Below the pieces are notes generated by a model, which made no database searches, was not told the origin of the DNA, and saw only the letters and a program-made list of their open reading frames with translations. A stretch of DNA of 64,000 bases, from NCBI RefSeq assembly GCF_010548305.1, contig NZ_JAAGLV010000013.1, forward strand, positions 186,001 to 250,000, read 5' to 3'. The DNA is from Streptomyces sp. SID13031. Its GTDB lineage: Bacteria; Actinomycetota; Actinomycetes; Propionibacteriales; Kribbellaceae. Below, piece after piece: positions 49,437-58,218 of this stretch. The first letter of the stretch is position 1, and each line of letters starts with the position of its first letter. The position numbers were made by a program, and so were the translations under genes.

Positions 49437-50177
49437 GTGACAGCTGAGAAGCAGGGCGAGTGTTGTGCCGTGGTGGATCTGCGGCAGTACACGGTGTTTC
49501 CACGGCAGCGGGATGCGCTGGTCGACGTCTTCGACGAGGCGTTCATCGAGGGGCAGGAAGAGCACGGGATGCATATCGTGGGCCAGTTCCGCGATCTCGA
49601 TGATCCGGATCGGTTCGTCTGGCTGCGGGGATTCCGGGATCTGCCGGCCCGGGAGGCGGCGCTGAACGGGTTCTACTACGGACCGGTCTGGAAGGCGCGT
49701 GGTGCCGAGGCCAACGTGACGATGAAGGACTCGGACAACGCGCTGCTGCTGAAACCGATCGCGCTTCGTACCGGATATCCGGTACGAGACGCGGGCCGGC
49801 CGCCGATCGGCAGTACTGGGATTCCGTCGTCGGTGGTGGCCGGCGCCGTGTATCACCGGGGATCGGCGGGCGACGGTTTCGGGGAGTTCTTCGCCGATCA
49901 AATCGAGCCGGTACTGGCCGGGACGGGCACCGGGGTGGTGGCGAGCTTCGAGACGCTTGTTGCCGAGAACAACTTTCCGCCGTTGCCGTTGCGGGACGAG
50001 ATCGTGCTCGCCTGGTTCGCGGTCTTCCCGAGCGATGCGGCGTACGCCGAACACCGCCGCCAGCTGGACGCGTCCGCGACCTGGCAGCAGAAGGTCCTGC
50101 CCGAGATCATCTGCCGTTCGGTCGCAGCACCGCAGCAGCTGCGGCTGCGGCCGACGGCGCGCTCGCAGTTCCGCTAG
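49437..50177 (+). CDS. NIPSNAP family protein
   Basis: This 246-residue protein contains two dimeric alpha/beta-barrel-like halves. The first has the NIPSNAP pattern VVDLRQYTVFPRQRDALVDV, then GMHIVGQFRDLDDPDRFVWL. The second half begins around AGAVYHRGSAGDGFGEFF and ends with a WFAVFPSDAAYAEHRRQLD segment. No catalytic function is established for bacterial members, which may act as small-molecule monooxygenase-like or scaffold proteins. It starts at GTG 49437, divergent from the helical-bundle gene. Confidence 0.85.
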   Translation: MTAEKQGECCAVVDLRQYTVFPRQRDALVDVFDEAFIEGQEEHGMHIVGQFRDLDDPDRFVWLRGFRDLPAREAALNGFYYGPVWKARGAEANVTMKDSDNALLLKPIALRTGYPVRDAGRPPIGSTGIPSSVVAGAVYHRGSAGDGFGEFFADQIEPVLAGTGTGVVASFETLVAENNFPPLPLRDEIVLAWFAVFPSDAAYAEHRRQLDASATWQQKVLPEIICRSVAAPQQLRLRPTARSQFR

Positions 50178-50326
50178 ATCACCGCTGGACAGGGGTCTGC
50201 CTAGACCACTCGCGGGGCGGTGCTCACCGATCGCTGATAAATCAGTTGCGGCTTGGCTGGGTGGGCTGCATTCTGATCCAGAACTGTGCAGCTACGAATG
50301 CTGCCTGGACTAAGGAGGGTTGACGA

Positions 50327-50434
50327 ATGGCCATCACTGCGCTGCGGCATGCCCGCGTCAGCCTCACTTCTTTCTCCAGGAGCACATCCGATGTCTTCCG
50401 ACGTCTTTCGTACCGAGCCACCCTTCTTCCCTGA
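50327..50434 (+). CDS. Possible 35-codon leader ORF overlapping the RIO kinase start
   Basis: An AAGGAGGG ribosome site, stronger than the one of the downstream gene, precedes the ATG at 50327. The ORF is Arg/Ser/Leu-rich and runs 47 nt into the RIO kinase gene in another frame before its TGA. Translation of it would open or occlude the kinase ribosome site (AGGAG at 50375-50379), as leader peptides do. Coding potential by itself is weak. Confidence 0.35.
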   Translation: MAITALRHARVSLTSFSRSTSDVFRRLSYRATLLP

Positions 50435-51305
50435 TCTCACCAACGAACGCGACGAACGCGACGAACCGGACGTTGCCGACGCCTTCGTCTTCCGCTTCAG
50501 CGAAGTGGAAGAGGAACTGGCGGCCGACCAACGCTGGTCCACCTGGCTGGATGTCGAGCGCGGTTCTCGCGGCCCGGAGCCACGGCCCTCTTGGGTAGTG
50601 ACGGAACAGGCCGCGATCGATACCGAGCTCGGCATCCTCAAAACCGGTAAAGAAGCCGATGTCTTCCTGCTCGAGCGAGCAGTGGCGCAGATCGGCGACA
50701 ACCCATCGAAGCGGTCGCTGCTGGCCGCCAAGCGGTACCGCTCCGAGGAGCACCGCTCGTTCCACCGCAGTACCTCGTACGTCGAAGGCCGGCGTATTCG
50801 CAACAGCCGCGACAGCCGTGCCATGGCGAAGAAGTCCACGCACGGCAGGAGCGTCGCGGCCGGGCAATGGGCCTATGCGGAGTGGGATGCACTCTGCCGG
50901 CTCTGGAAGGCCGGGGTTCCCGTTCCGTACCCGGTCCAGGTCGACGGCACCGAGCTGCTGATGGAGTTCATCGACGACGGTGACGGCGGCGCTGCCCCAC
51001 GGCTGGCACAGGTCCGCCCCAAGGGAGAACTGCTCAACTCGTACTACGAGCAGCTCCGCGACGGTATGCGCGAGCTGGCCAGGGCCGGCCTGGCGCATGG
51101 CGACCTGTCGCCGTACAACGTGCTGGCCCAAGGGGACCGGATCGTGATGATCGATCTCCCCCAGGTGGTCGACATCGTGGGCAACCCGAAGGGGATGGAC
51201 TTCCTGATGCGCGACTGCCACAACATGTGCGCCTGGTTCACCAACCGCGGCCTGGAGGCCGACGAGCACGAGCTCTTCGCCGACCTCCTCACCATGGTGT
51301 TCTGA
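50388..51305 (+). CDS. RIO1-like atypical serine/threonine kinase
   Basis: This 305-residue protein has an acidic N-terminus and a RIO kinase domain. ILKTGKEADVFLLER forms the ATP-loop region, with the Lys in LAAKRYRSEEHRSFHR. The catalytic loop HGDLSPYN starts at residue 237 (Asp239), and the metal-binding MIDLPQVVD (Asp256) replaces DFG. Bacterial RIO kinases are of uncertain function, possibly tied to RNA or ribosome processes. The ATG at 50388 has AGGAG 8 nt upstream. A 35-codon ORF overlaps the start. Confidence 0.9.
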   Translation, partial: PMSSDVFRTEPPFFPDLTNERDERDEPDVADAFVFRFSEVEEELAADQRWSTWLDVERGSRGPEPRPSWVVTEQAAIDTELGILKTGKEADVFLLERAVAQIGDNPSKRSLLAAKRYRSEEHRSFHRSTSYVEGRRIRNSRDSRAMAKKSTHGRSVAAGQWAYAEWDALCRLWKAGVPVPYPVQVDGTELLMEFIDDGDGGAAPRLAQVRPKGELLNSYYEQLRDGMRELARAGLAHGDLSPYNVLAQGDRIVMIDLPQVVDIVGNPKGMDFLMRDCHNMCAWFTNRGLEADEHELFADLLTMVF

Positions 51306-51370
51306 CCCACTTTGTGCACCGGCCAGGCATCTACTCGCGAGTAGGACGCTCAGCCGGTGCACAAGGTGGG
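51306..51370. terminator. Nested hairpin between convergent genes
   Basis: An 18-bp outer stem (51306-51323 with 51353-51370, one G-T wobble) encloses a 14-bp palindrome CTACTCGCGAGTAG (51331-51344). It fills the gap between the RIO kinase stop and the flavoprotein stop at 51372. Confidence 0.7.
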
Positions 51371-51371
51371 T

Positions 51372-53027
51372 TTAGCCGATCGCTTTGGCGGCGGCTCGGC
51401 CTGCGGTTCGGCCGGTGAAGAGGCAGCCGCCGACGAAGGTGCCTTCGAGTGAGCGGTAGCCGTGGATGCCGCCGCCGCCGAAGCCGGCCACCTCGCCGGC
51501 CGCGTAGACGCCGGGGAGCGGGGTGCCGTCAGCGCGCAGTACCCGGCTGTCGAGGTCGGTCTGCAGGCCGCCTAGTGACTTGCGGGTCAGGATGTTGAGC
51601 TTCACGGCGATCAGCGGACCCGCCTTGGGGTCGAGGATCTTGTGCGGCGGCGCCACCCGGATCAGCTTGTCGCCGCGGTAGTTCCGGGCACCGCGCAGCG
51701 CGGTCACCTGCAGGTCCTTGGTGAAGGTGTTGTCCATCTCCCGGTCCCGGGCGAGGATCTGGCGCTCCAGTTCGGCGTACTCGATCAGGTCGGAGCCGGC
51801 CACCTCGTTCATGCCGCGGACCAGGTCGGACAGGTTGTTGCGGACGACGAAGTCGGCGCCCTTGTCCATGAACGCCTGCACCGGGGCGGTCGCGCCACCG
51901 CGGGCCCGGCCGAGCACGCCCTTGATGTCCTTGCCGGTCAGGTCAGGGTTCTGCTCCTGCCCGGACAGCGCGAACTCCTTCTCGATGATCTTCTGGGTGA
52001 GCACGAACCAGCTGTAGTCGTAGCCGGTCTTCATGATGTGCTCGAGCGTGCCCAGGGTGTCGAAGCCGGGGAACAGCGGCACCGGCAGCCGCTTGCCGGT
52101 GGCGTCGAACCACAGCGACGACGGGCCGGGCAGGATCCGGATCCCGTGCGAGGGCCAGATCGGGTCCCAGTTGCGGATGCCTTCGGTGTAGTGCCACATC
52201 CGGTCGCGGTTCACATACCGCCCACCGGCTGCCTCGGTGATCGCAAGCATCCGGCCGTCCACGTGGGCGGGCACACCGGTGATCATCTCCTTCGGTGGCT
52301 TGCCCATCCGCTCGGGCCAGGACTCGCGGACCAGGTCGTGGTTGCCGCCGATCCCGCCGGAGGTGACGATCACGGCCTGCGCGGTCAGGGCGAAATCCTC
52401 CACCTCGACCCGCGAACTCGGGGCACCCCGTACGACGGTGCTCGGCTCAAGTACCTTGCCGGAAACGCCGTCGACGACCCCGCCGGTCACGGTCAGCTCG
52501 TCGACGCGGTGGCGGAACCGGAACTCGACCAGCCCCTTGGCGACGGCCTCGCGGACGCGACGCTCGAACGGGGCGACCAGGCCAGGCCCGGTGCCCCAGG
52601 TGATGTGGAAGCGCGGTACCGAGTTGCCGTGGCCGTCGGCGTTGTACCCGCCGCGCTCGGCCCAGCCGACCACCGGGAAGAAGCGGACGCCCTGCGCGTG
52701 CAGCCACGGCCGCTTCTCGCCCGCCGCGAAGTCGACGTATGCCTCGGCCCACTGCCGGGCCCACTTGTCCTCGTCGTCCAGCCGATCGAAACCGGCCGAG
52801 CCGAGCCAGTCCTGCAGTGCGAGATCGTGGGAGTCCTTGATGCCCATCCGGCGTTGCTCGGGGGAGTTCACGAACATCAGCCCGCCGAACGACCAGAACG
52901 CCTGCCCGCCCAGGGAGGCCTCCGGTTCCTGGTCGAGCAGCAACACCTTCTTGCCCGCATCGGCCAGCTCGGCGGTGGCGGCCAGGCCGGCCAACCCGGC
53001 TCCCACCACGATCACATCTGCATCCAT
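51372..53027 (-). CDS. FAD-binding dehydrogenase, KstD/fumarate reductase-like
   Basis: This 551-residue protein begins with an FAD Rossmann motif DVIVVGAGLAGLAATAELAD. The family landmark GGQAFWSFGGLMFVNSPEQR, VIVTSGGIGGNHDLVRESW and GGLQTDLDSRVL, then PGVYAAGEVAGFGGGGIHGY, follow. It resembles 3-ketosteroid dehydrogenase and the YP-type FAD-binding dehydrogenases of actinobacteria, but steroid-pathway neighbours are absent. The substrate is therefore unknown. The start at 53027 is preferred because it begins the conserved motif, and a longer open frame extends into the next promoter. Confidence 0.88.
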   Translation of the reverse strand: MDADVIVVGAGLAGLAATAELADAGKKVLLLDQEPEASLGGQAFWSFGGLMFVNSPEQRRMGIKDSHDLALQDWLGSAGFDRLDDEDKWARQWAEAYVDFAAGEKRPWLHAQGVRFFPVVGWAERGGYNADGHGNSVPRFHITWGTGPGLVAPFERRVREAVAKGLVEFRFRHRVDELTVTGGVVDGVSGKVLEPSTVVRGAPSSRVEVEDFALTAQAVIVTSGGIGGNHDLVRESWPERMGKPPKEMITGVPAHVDGRMLAITEAAGGRYVNRDRMWHYTEGIRNWDPIWPSHGIRILPGPSSLWFDATGKRLPVPLFPGFDTLGTLEHIMKTGYDYSWFVLTQKIIEKEFALSGQEQNPDLTGKDIKGVLGRARGGATAPVQAFMDKGADFVVRNNLSDLVRGMNEVAGSDLIEYAELERQILARDREMDNTFTKDLQVTALRGARNYRGDKLIRVAPPHKILDPKAGPLIAVKLNILTRKSLGGLQTDLDSRVLRADGTPLPGVYAAGEVAGFGGGGIHGYRSLEGTFVGGCLFTGRTAGRAAAKAIG

Positions 53028-53118
53028 CGGTGCCCATCCCCTCGCGTCGGTCGTCCATGTATAGCGGACTCCCGAGTAACCATGGACCTGAGTGCGCAAA
53101 GTTGCGAGAATAAGGCAG

Positions 53119-55032
53119 GTGACGACCCTTTTCGCGCAAGATTTGGTACTGCCCGCCGCCGCGCTAGGCGAGGAGAACCCACTGCCGCCGCTGCACCCCG
53201 CGCGGGAGGTCCACCAGGTCGAGAACCTGGCCGAGCTGCCGCCCGAGCTGCGCGAGAACATCGCGTACGGCGGCCTGTTGACCACACTGCCCGCGCTCGA
53301 TCAGGACGGGTACGACCGCAAGCTGGTCGAGCGCGCGCTGCCGTCGCTGGTACTCGAGAACGACCACCTGCGGGCCACCATCCTCCCGAGCCTCGGCGGG
53401 CGCCTCTACTCGCTCGTGCATAAGGAGAGCGGCGAGGAGTTGCTCTACCGCAACCCGGTCCTCCAGCCCGCTAACCTGGCCCTGCGCAACGCTTGGTTCG
53501 CCGGTGGCGTCGAGTGGAATCTCGGCAGTACGGGCCACTGGACCGGTACCTGCTCGCCGATGCACGCGGCTCGCGTCGACGGCCCGGACGGTACGCCGAT
53601 ACTGCGGCTGTGGGAGTTGGAGCGCACTCGCAACCTGATCATCCAGCTGGACTTCTGGCTGCCCGAGGACTCCGAGCAGCTGTACGTCGGGGTGCGGATC
53701 CAGAACCCGTCGAGCGAGACGGTTCCGGTGTACTGGTGGTCGAACATCGCGGTCGAGCAGTCGCCGGGGACGCGGGTACTCGTGCCGGCCGACCACGCCT
53801 GGCGGTTCGGGTACGGCAATCGGCTCGACCTGGTCGGCGTACCGGAGTACGACGGGATCGATCTGACGTACCCGATGCGGCACCAGCGGGCCGTCGACTT
53901 CTTCTTCGAGTTGGCGCCGGAGGAGCAACCGTGGATCGCGTCAGTTGATGCTGAGGGCAACGGGTTGGCCCAGGCGTCGACGGATCGGCTGCGGGGGCGG
54001 AAGCTCTTCGTCTGGGGTGAATCGACCGGTGGCCGGCGGTGGCAGGAGTGGCTCGCGCCGGGGATGGAGGGTCATGGGTACGCAGAGATCCAGGCCGGGC
54101 TGGCGCGGACCCAGATGGAGCATCTCAAGTTGCCTGCAGCAACTAATTGGCACTGGCTGGAAGCGTACGGGCGGGTCTCGGTGGATCCGGCGAAGGCGCA
54201 CGCGGAGGACTGGAAGGCGGCCCGCGCGGCGACAAGCGCAGTACTGGAGCCTGTACTGCGCTCGCTGGCTGCGCGCGAAGAGGAGTGGCTGACCGTCATC
54301 GACGCCGAGCCGGCCGAGCAGCTCGGCACCGGCTCGGGATGGGGAGCGCTCGAGCTGCGGCGTACAGGCTGGAAGGTCTCTGCCGGTACGCCGTTCGACG
54401 AGGAGACGATGACGGACCGCGAACGCGCCTGGCTGCCGGTGCTCGGCGGGCGGATGCCCGAGGTCACGCCCCAGGATGCGCCCGACGGGACCTTGGTCGC
54501 CTGGAAGGACCTGCTCGACGCGGTCGAGGACGACAACTGGCTGGTCTGGTACCACCGCGGCGTGGCCCGCTGGTCCACCGGCGATGAGGAAGGCGCGCAC
54601 GCCGCGTGGGCGCACTCCTGGGCGCGGGCGAAGAACCCATGGGCACAGCGCAACCTCGCCGTCGCGACGAACAGCCCGGAGCGCGCGGAGCAGGCTGCGC
54701 GACACAGCCCGAGCACGCTGGTGCCGTTGCTGGTGGAGGCGATCCACCTTTGTCTCGAGAACGGCGACAGCGGCCGGGCCGGCCAGATCCTCAGCCGGAT
54801 CGCGACCGAGGTCGAGGGCGATCCGCGGGTCGTGCTCGCCAGGATCCGGTACCTGCTGGAGACCGGCGACGCGGCTGCCGCGCAGGAACTGCTGGACGGA
54901 GATCACGAGTACGCCCTCGTCCGCGAAGGGGAGAACCCGCTGGCCGAGTACTGGCAGCGGGCTCAGCGTGCGCTCGGTACGGACCGGCCGGTGCCGTCGC
55001 GGCATCAGTTCGGGATGTTCGGCGACAGCTGA
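53119..55032 (+). CDS. DUF5107 and TPR domain protein
   Basis: This 637-residue cytosolic protein has an N-terminal beta-rich domain similar to DUF5107/galactose-mutarotase-like folds (LVLENDHLRATILPSLGGRL, then YSLVHKES, NAWFAGGVEWNLGSTGHW). TPR-like helices follow in the C-terminal half (NWLVWYHRGVARWSTGDEEG, then AHAAWAHSWARAKNPWAQRN). Such proteins often sit in sugar-utilisation loci. Here none is adjacent. GTG at 53119 (MTTLFAQD) is chosen over 53092 because of its AAGG site. It is divergent from the flavoprotein gene by about 90 bp. Confidence 0.85.
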   Translation: MTTLFAQDLVLPAAALGEENPLPPLHPAREVHQVENLAELPPELRENIAYGGLLTTLPALDQDGYDRKLVERALPSLVLENDHLRATILPSLGGRLYSLVHKESGEELLYRNPVLQPANLALRNAWFAGGVEWNLGSTGHWTGTCSPMHAARVDGPDGTPILRLWELERTRNLIIQLDFWLPEDSEQLYVGVRIQNPSSETVPVYWWSNIAVEQSPGTRVLVPADHAWRFGYGNRLDLVGVPEYDGIDLTYPMRHQRAVDFFFELAPEEQPWIASVDAEGNGLAQASTDRLRGRKLFVWGESTGGRRWQEWLAPGMEGHGYAEIQAGLARTQMEHLKLPAATNWHWLEAYGRVSVDPAKAHAEDWKAARAATSAVLEPVLRSLAAREEEWLTVIDAEPAEQLGTGSGWGALELRRTGWKVSAGTPFDEETMTDRERAWLPVLGGRMPEVTPQDAPDGTLVAWKDLLDAVEDDNWLVWYHRGVARWSTGDEEGAHAAWAHSWARAKNPWAQRNLAVATNSPERAEQAARHSPSTLVPLLVEAIHLCLENGDSGRAGQILSRIATEVEGDPRVVLARIRYLLETGDAAAAQELLDGDHEYALVREGENPLAEYWQRAQRALGTDRPVPSRHQFGMFGDS

Positions 55033-55163
55033 AACACAATTGTCAGTACGTGGGAACCGGATGGCCCCAGCCGCCGTCCCACCGATGTGCGGGAAGGCCC
55101 GCGCAGGCAGTTTCGACAAACGACGACCGCGCCGCTGCGGGCGACGCGTCGGGGGTGAGTGCC

Positions 55164-55556
55164 ATGTTGACTATCGTTGTATTCGGTGGTTTAAGCCTGG
55201 TGCTGCTGGTCACGGCATGCATCGTGGCAGACATCGTTGCGGGCGTCCGGCGCCGCAGCGACGGAATCGAGAAGACAGCCGGACGGGTGACGAAGGTGCG
55301 CGGCCCGGTCCGCGGTCAGCTGGAGAGCGGCGCGACCGCGGAGTGCCTGGAGATCACTGTCGAGTACTACACACGACACGGCGAAGGCCCGTTCGAGGTC
55401 CAGCGGATGATCCCGCTGACCGCGGCGAGCAGCTACGCCAAGAACGACCGGGTGATCGTCAGCTACGACATCCGGGCGCCCCGCCGGGCCCGGATCGCGG
55501 GCAAGGTGAGCCACTGGCCGCAGATCGGCCCACGCTCACCTGTGCCGCAGGGGTAG
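55164..55556 (+). CDS. Membrane-anchored DUF3592-like protein
   Basis: This 130-residue protein has one N-terminal membrane helix (MLTIVVFGGLSLVLLVTACI). A domain of about 95 residues follows, with strands around AGRVTKVRGPVRGQ, AECLEITVEYYTRHGEGPFE and KNDRVIVSYDIRAPRRARI. The pattern of a helix plus a short beta domain taking an alternating charged sequence resembles DUF3592 proteins of unknown role. GTG at 55155 is an alternative start. It ends just before a hairpin with a T-tract. Confidence 0.65.
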   Translation: MLTIVVFGGLSLVLLVTACIVADIVAGVRRRSDGIEKTAGRVTKVRGPVRGQLESGATAECLEITVEYYTRHGEGPFEVQRMIPLTAASSYAKNDRVIVSYDIRAPRRARIAGKVSHWPQIGPRSPVPQG

Positions 55557-55572
55557 TTCAGTCCTTCTTTTG

Positions 55573-55609
55573 CCGGTGTCCCCTCGCCATATGGCGGGGG
55601 ACCTTTTGA
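55573..55609 (+). terminator. Rho-independent-like terminator
   Basis: GGTGTCCCCTCGCCAT pairs with ATGGCGGGGGACC (one bulge), and the hairpin is followed by TTTTGATTTT. This is one of the few hairpins here with a T-tract. It ends the transcript of the DUF3592-like gene. Confidence 0.75.
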
Positions 55610-55612
55610 TTT

Positions 55613-56308
55613 TCAGGGCAGCAGGCCCTCGGGCAGCTGCTGCCCCGGCTCGGTCGGCAGGTGCGGCTCGAGCAGCCGGTGCAGGGCCGGGCGGCCCTGA
55701 CTCAGTACGTACTCCGCGTCCTCGGCCGGCACCCGCTCCGCCAGGTGGGCCAGGGCCTCGCCCATCGCGATCGTCAGCGTGACCGACATCCGGAACTCGT
55801 GGCTGTCCTTCGCCCCGAACCGCAGCGTCAGCAGCTCGGCGAACTCACCCGCGTGCTGGTCGTCGAACTCGCCCGGGGTCGTCTCCAGGTCGGGATCGCC
55901 CAGACCGCTCAGCACCACCGCGCGGAAGCCCGGATCGGTGGAGTGCATCTCGCGGAAGGTATCGAGAGTGACATCGACGGCCTCCCGCCAGTCCGCCACC
56001 ACGGCCAGCCGCTCGCGGACCGCCTCGGTGTAGCGATGCTGGTTGCGCCGCTCGATCGCCTGGATCAGCGTGCGCTTGTCCGGGAAGTACCGGTAGACGC
56101 TGCCGACCGCGATCTCGGCCCGCCGGGCGATGCTGCTGGTCGAGGCGGCGTCGTACCCGCGCTCGACCACCTCCGCGCAGGCCGCGTCGAGGATGCGCTC
56201 GACCTGGCGGTTGGCCCGGTCCTGGGTCGGCGTCCGGCGCAGCGGATACGCCGTACCGGCGTCCGCGCCCGGCTGCTCGCCGGCGGATGTGGTCACCATG
56301 CTGTTCAT
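55613..56308 (-). CDS. TetR/AcrR family transcriptional regulator
   Basis: This 231-residue protein has a TetR helix-turn-helix at about residues 35-80 (ILDAACAEVVERGYDAASTS, then IARRAEIAVGSVYRYFPDKR). An all-helical ligand domain follows. The ATG at 56308 has GAGG 5 nt upstream. It is divergent from the PI-PLC-like gene across a 148-bp gap with an ATCAC-GCTA-GTGAT palindrome, so that gene is a candidate target. The ligand is unknown. Confidence 0.9.
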   Translation of the reverse strand: MNSMVTTSAGEQPGADAGTAYPLRRTPTQDRANRQVERILDAACAEVVERGYDAASTSSIARRAEIAVGSVYRYFPDKRTLIQAIERRNQHRYTEAVRERLAVVADWREAVDVTLDTFREMHSTDPGFRAVVLSGLGDPDLETTPGEFDDQHAGEFAELLTLRFGAKDSHEFRMSVTLTIAMGEALAHLAERVPAEDAEYVLSQGRPALHRLLEPHLPTEPGQQLPEGLLP

Positions 56309-56409
56309 TGTGCCTCTACCCGGCGACAACGTTGCCAACAGCACCGCTTCAGCACTACACGGTTTGCTGTCAGCTTGCGGTCAGCCAGATGACACCGGTC
56401 TAGATGACA

Positions 56410-56423
56410 ATCACGCTAGTGAT
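56410..56423. promoter_or_regulatory. ATCAC-GCTA-GTGAT palindrome, possible TetR operator
   Basis: A 5-4-5 inverted repeat lies 34 nt before the PI-PLC-like ATG and 102 nt from the TetR ATG. Direct repeats of AGATGACA flank it on the left. It is small, so the operator call is tentative. Confidence 0.35.
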
Positions 56424-56456
56424 CCGTCCGTCCGGTTCCACCGAGGGAGAATCAAC

Positions 56457-57635
56457 ATGCAGGTCAGCAGGAAACTGATTGCGGGACTCGCGTCCCTGGC
56501 CGTCGCCGGGGGTGGCCTGGCCGGGAGCGCGGCACTGCCCGGGCAGAGCGCCGAGGCGAAGAGCAGCAACCGGACGAACACCTCCGGAATCCGGATGAAC
56601 CAGGTCCAGCAGATCGGTTCGCACAACTCGTACCACCGGGAGCTGAACGCGGCCGAGCAGAAGGTCCAGCAGCAGCTGAACCCGGGCGTGGTCGACCTCT
56701 TCTACTCGCACGCCTCGGTCCCGCAGCAGCTCGAGGACCAGAACATCCGGACGCTGGAGTTCGACCTGTTCCCGGACCCGGCCGGCGGTCTCTACACCTA
56801 CCCGCTGCTCCGCAAGCTAACCGGTCAGGGCCCCCTCACCGACCCGGCGCTCGCACAGCCCGGCATCAAGGTCATGCACGTCCCGGACTTCGACTACAAC
56901 ACCAACTGCCGGACCTTCGTACTGTGCCTGCAGCAGGTCAAGGCGTGGACCGACGAGCACCCGGACACGGCGCCGATCTCGATCAACCTCGAGCTGAAGC
57001 AGTCCGACCCGCAGGTGGTCGCCGCCGGCGGCGTTGTGGCGCCGCCGTGGGACCTGACCAACCTGAACAGCGTCGACACCGAGATCCGCTCGGTCTTCAG
57101 CGCGGACGACCTGATCACGCCGGACGACGTCCGCAAGCCGGGCCTGACGCTGGAGCAGTCGGTACTGACCAAGGGATGGCCGACACTGCGGGATGCCCGC
57201 GGCAAGGTGATGTTCTACTTCGACAACGGCGGCCCGGGCGCGATCCGCGACCTGTACCGGACGGACAAGCCGAACCTGGAGGGCCGTGCCGTCTTCACCC
57301 GCGGGCCCGAGGGTGAGCCGGACGCCGCGATCACCGAGGCGAATGACCCGCGGGGCGCTGGCCAGGCCGAGATCCAGCGGCTGGTCAAGAAGGGCTACCT
57401 GGTCCGGAGCCGGTCGGACGAGCCGATGTCGACGATCCGGAACCAGGACTACACCCGGCTCGGCATCGCGCTCGCCAGCGGCGCGCAGTACGTGACGACA
57501 GACTTCCCGGTCGCCGGGATGGCTGCCCGCTACGACAGTGACTTCGTCGCCCAACTGCCGGAGCACGCCGCCGTACGATGCAACCCGGTGACGGCACCGA
57601 AGAAGTGCCGGGGAGCGGTTTCAGAAGAAAGGTGA
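56457..57635 (+). CDS. Secreted Ca2+-dependent phosphoinositide phospholipase C-like protein
   Basis: This 392-residue precursor has a signal peptide (MQVSRKLIAGLASLAVAGGG, cleavage near GQSAEA). A PI-PLC-like TIM barrel follows. The first catalytic His is at residue 56 in IGSHNSYH, the metal ligands are in LEFDLFPDP (Glu101, Asp103), and the second His is near 141 in KVMHVPDFDYNT. This matches the Streptomyces secreted Ca2+-dependent PLC group. Its substrate may be phosphatidylinositol in eukaryotic membranes or in the cell's own envelope. It has a strong GAGGGAGA ribosome site. The OsmC-like gene follows by 4 nt. Confidence 0.88.
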   Translation: MQVSRKLIAGLASLAVAGGGLAGSAALPGQSAEAKSSNRTNTSGIRMNQVQQIGSHNSYHRELNAAEQKVQQQLNPGVVDLFYSHASVPQQLEDQNIRTLEFDLFPDPAGGLYTYPLLRKLTGQGPLTDPALAQPGIKVMHVPDFDYNTNCRTFVLCLQQVKAWTDEHPDTAPISINLELKQSDPQVVAAGGVVAPPWDLTNLNSVDTEIRSVFSADDLITPDDVRKPGLTLEQSVLTKGWPTLRDARGKVMFYFDNGGPGAIRDLYRTDKPNLEGRAVFTRGPEGEPDAAITEANDPRGAGQAEIQRLVKKGYLVRSRSDEPMSTIRNQDYTRLGIALASGAQYVTTDFPVAGMAARYDSDFVAQLPEHAAVRCNPVTAPKKCRGAVSEER

Positions 57636-57639
57636 GTCC

Positions 57640-58086
57640 ATGTCGGAGCACGTGGTCGAGGTCAGCTGGAGTCGCGGTGAGTACGAATTCACCTACCAGA
57701 GCTACAGCCGCGACCACGAGTGGCGCTTCGACGGTGGAGTGACCGTGCCTGGGTCCGCCAATCCGGCGTACCTGGGTACGGACTCCGGGACGGTCGATCC
57801 GGAGGAGGCGTTCGTGGCCTCGCTGTCGTCGTGCCACATGCTCACCTTCCTCGCGATCGCGGCGAAGAAGCGGCTGGTGGTCGACTCGTACGTCGATCAC
57901 GCGGTCGGCGTGATGGCCAAGAACGAGGCCGGCCGGGTGGCGGTCACCAAGGTGACGCTGCACCCGGTGATCACCTTCGCGGGTGAGACGCCGGACGAGG
58001 CGGCGCTGGAGCGGCTGCACCACCTGTCGCACCAGGAGTGCTTCATCGCCAACTCGGTGACCACCGAAGTAGTCGTCGAGCAGTAG
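57640..58086 (+). CDS. OsmC family peroxiredoxin-like protein
   Basis: This 148-residue protein has the two OsmC redox cysteines. Cys65 is in SLSSCHMLTF and Cys134 in SHQECFIANS. The fold reduces organic hydroperoxides with a dithiol partner. It starts 4 nt after the phospholipase stop with GGTGA upstream, so the two are likely co-transcribed. The last codons repeat AGTAGTCGTCGAG (58068-58080 and 58082-58094), which includes the stop. Confidence 0.92.
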   Translation: MSEHVVEVSWSRGEYEFTYQSYSRDHEWRFDGGVTVPGSANPAYLGTDSGTVDPEEAFVASLSSCHMLTFLAIAAKKRLVVDSYVDHAVGVMAKNEAGRVAVTKVTLHPVITFAGETPDEAALERLHHLSHQECFIANSVTTEVVVEQ

Positions 58087-58125
58087 TCGTCGAGAAGTAG
58101 TTCTGGAGAAACAGTTCTGGAGAAA
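58068..58125. repeat. Tandem short duplications at the OsmC 3' end
   Basis: AGTAGTCGTCGAG occurs at 58068-58080 and 58082-58094, and TTCTGGAGAAA at 58101-58111 and 58115-58125. The first pair spans the stop codon. These are replication-slippage-like duplications just before a terminator. Confidence 0.75.
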
Positions 58126-58129
58126 TAAA

Positions 58130-58218
58130 GAACCACCCGGGCCGGCCTGAGCCTCGCGCAATCGGCGTCAGGACAGCCAGCGGGTGGTTCTTCGGGTGCT
58201 CCGCTGTGGCGGAGCACC
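58130..58218. terminator. Two consecutive hairpins after the OsmC gene
   Basis: GAACCACCCG (58130-58139) pairs with CGGGTGGTTC (58181-58190). A tighter hairpin GGTGCTCCGC-TGTG-GCGGAGCACC follows at 58195-58218. They should end the PLC/OsmC transcript. Confidence 0.7.
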
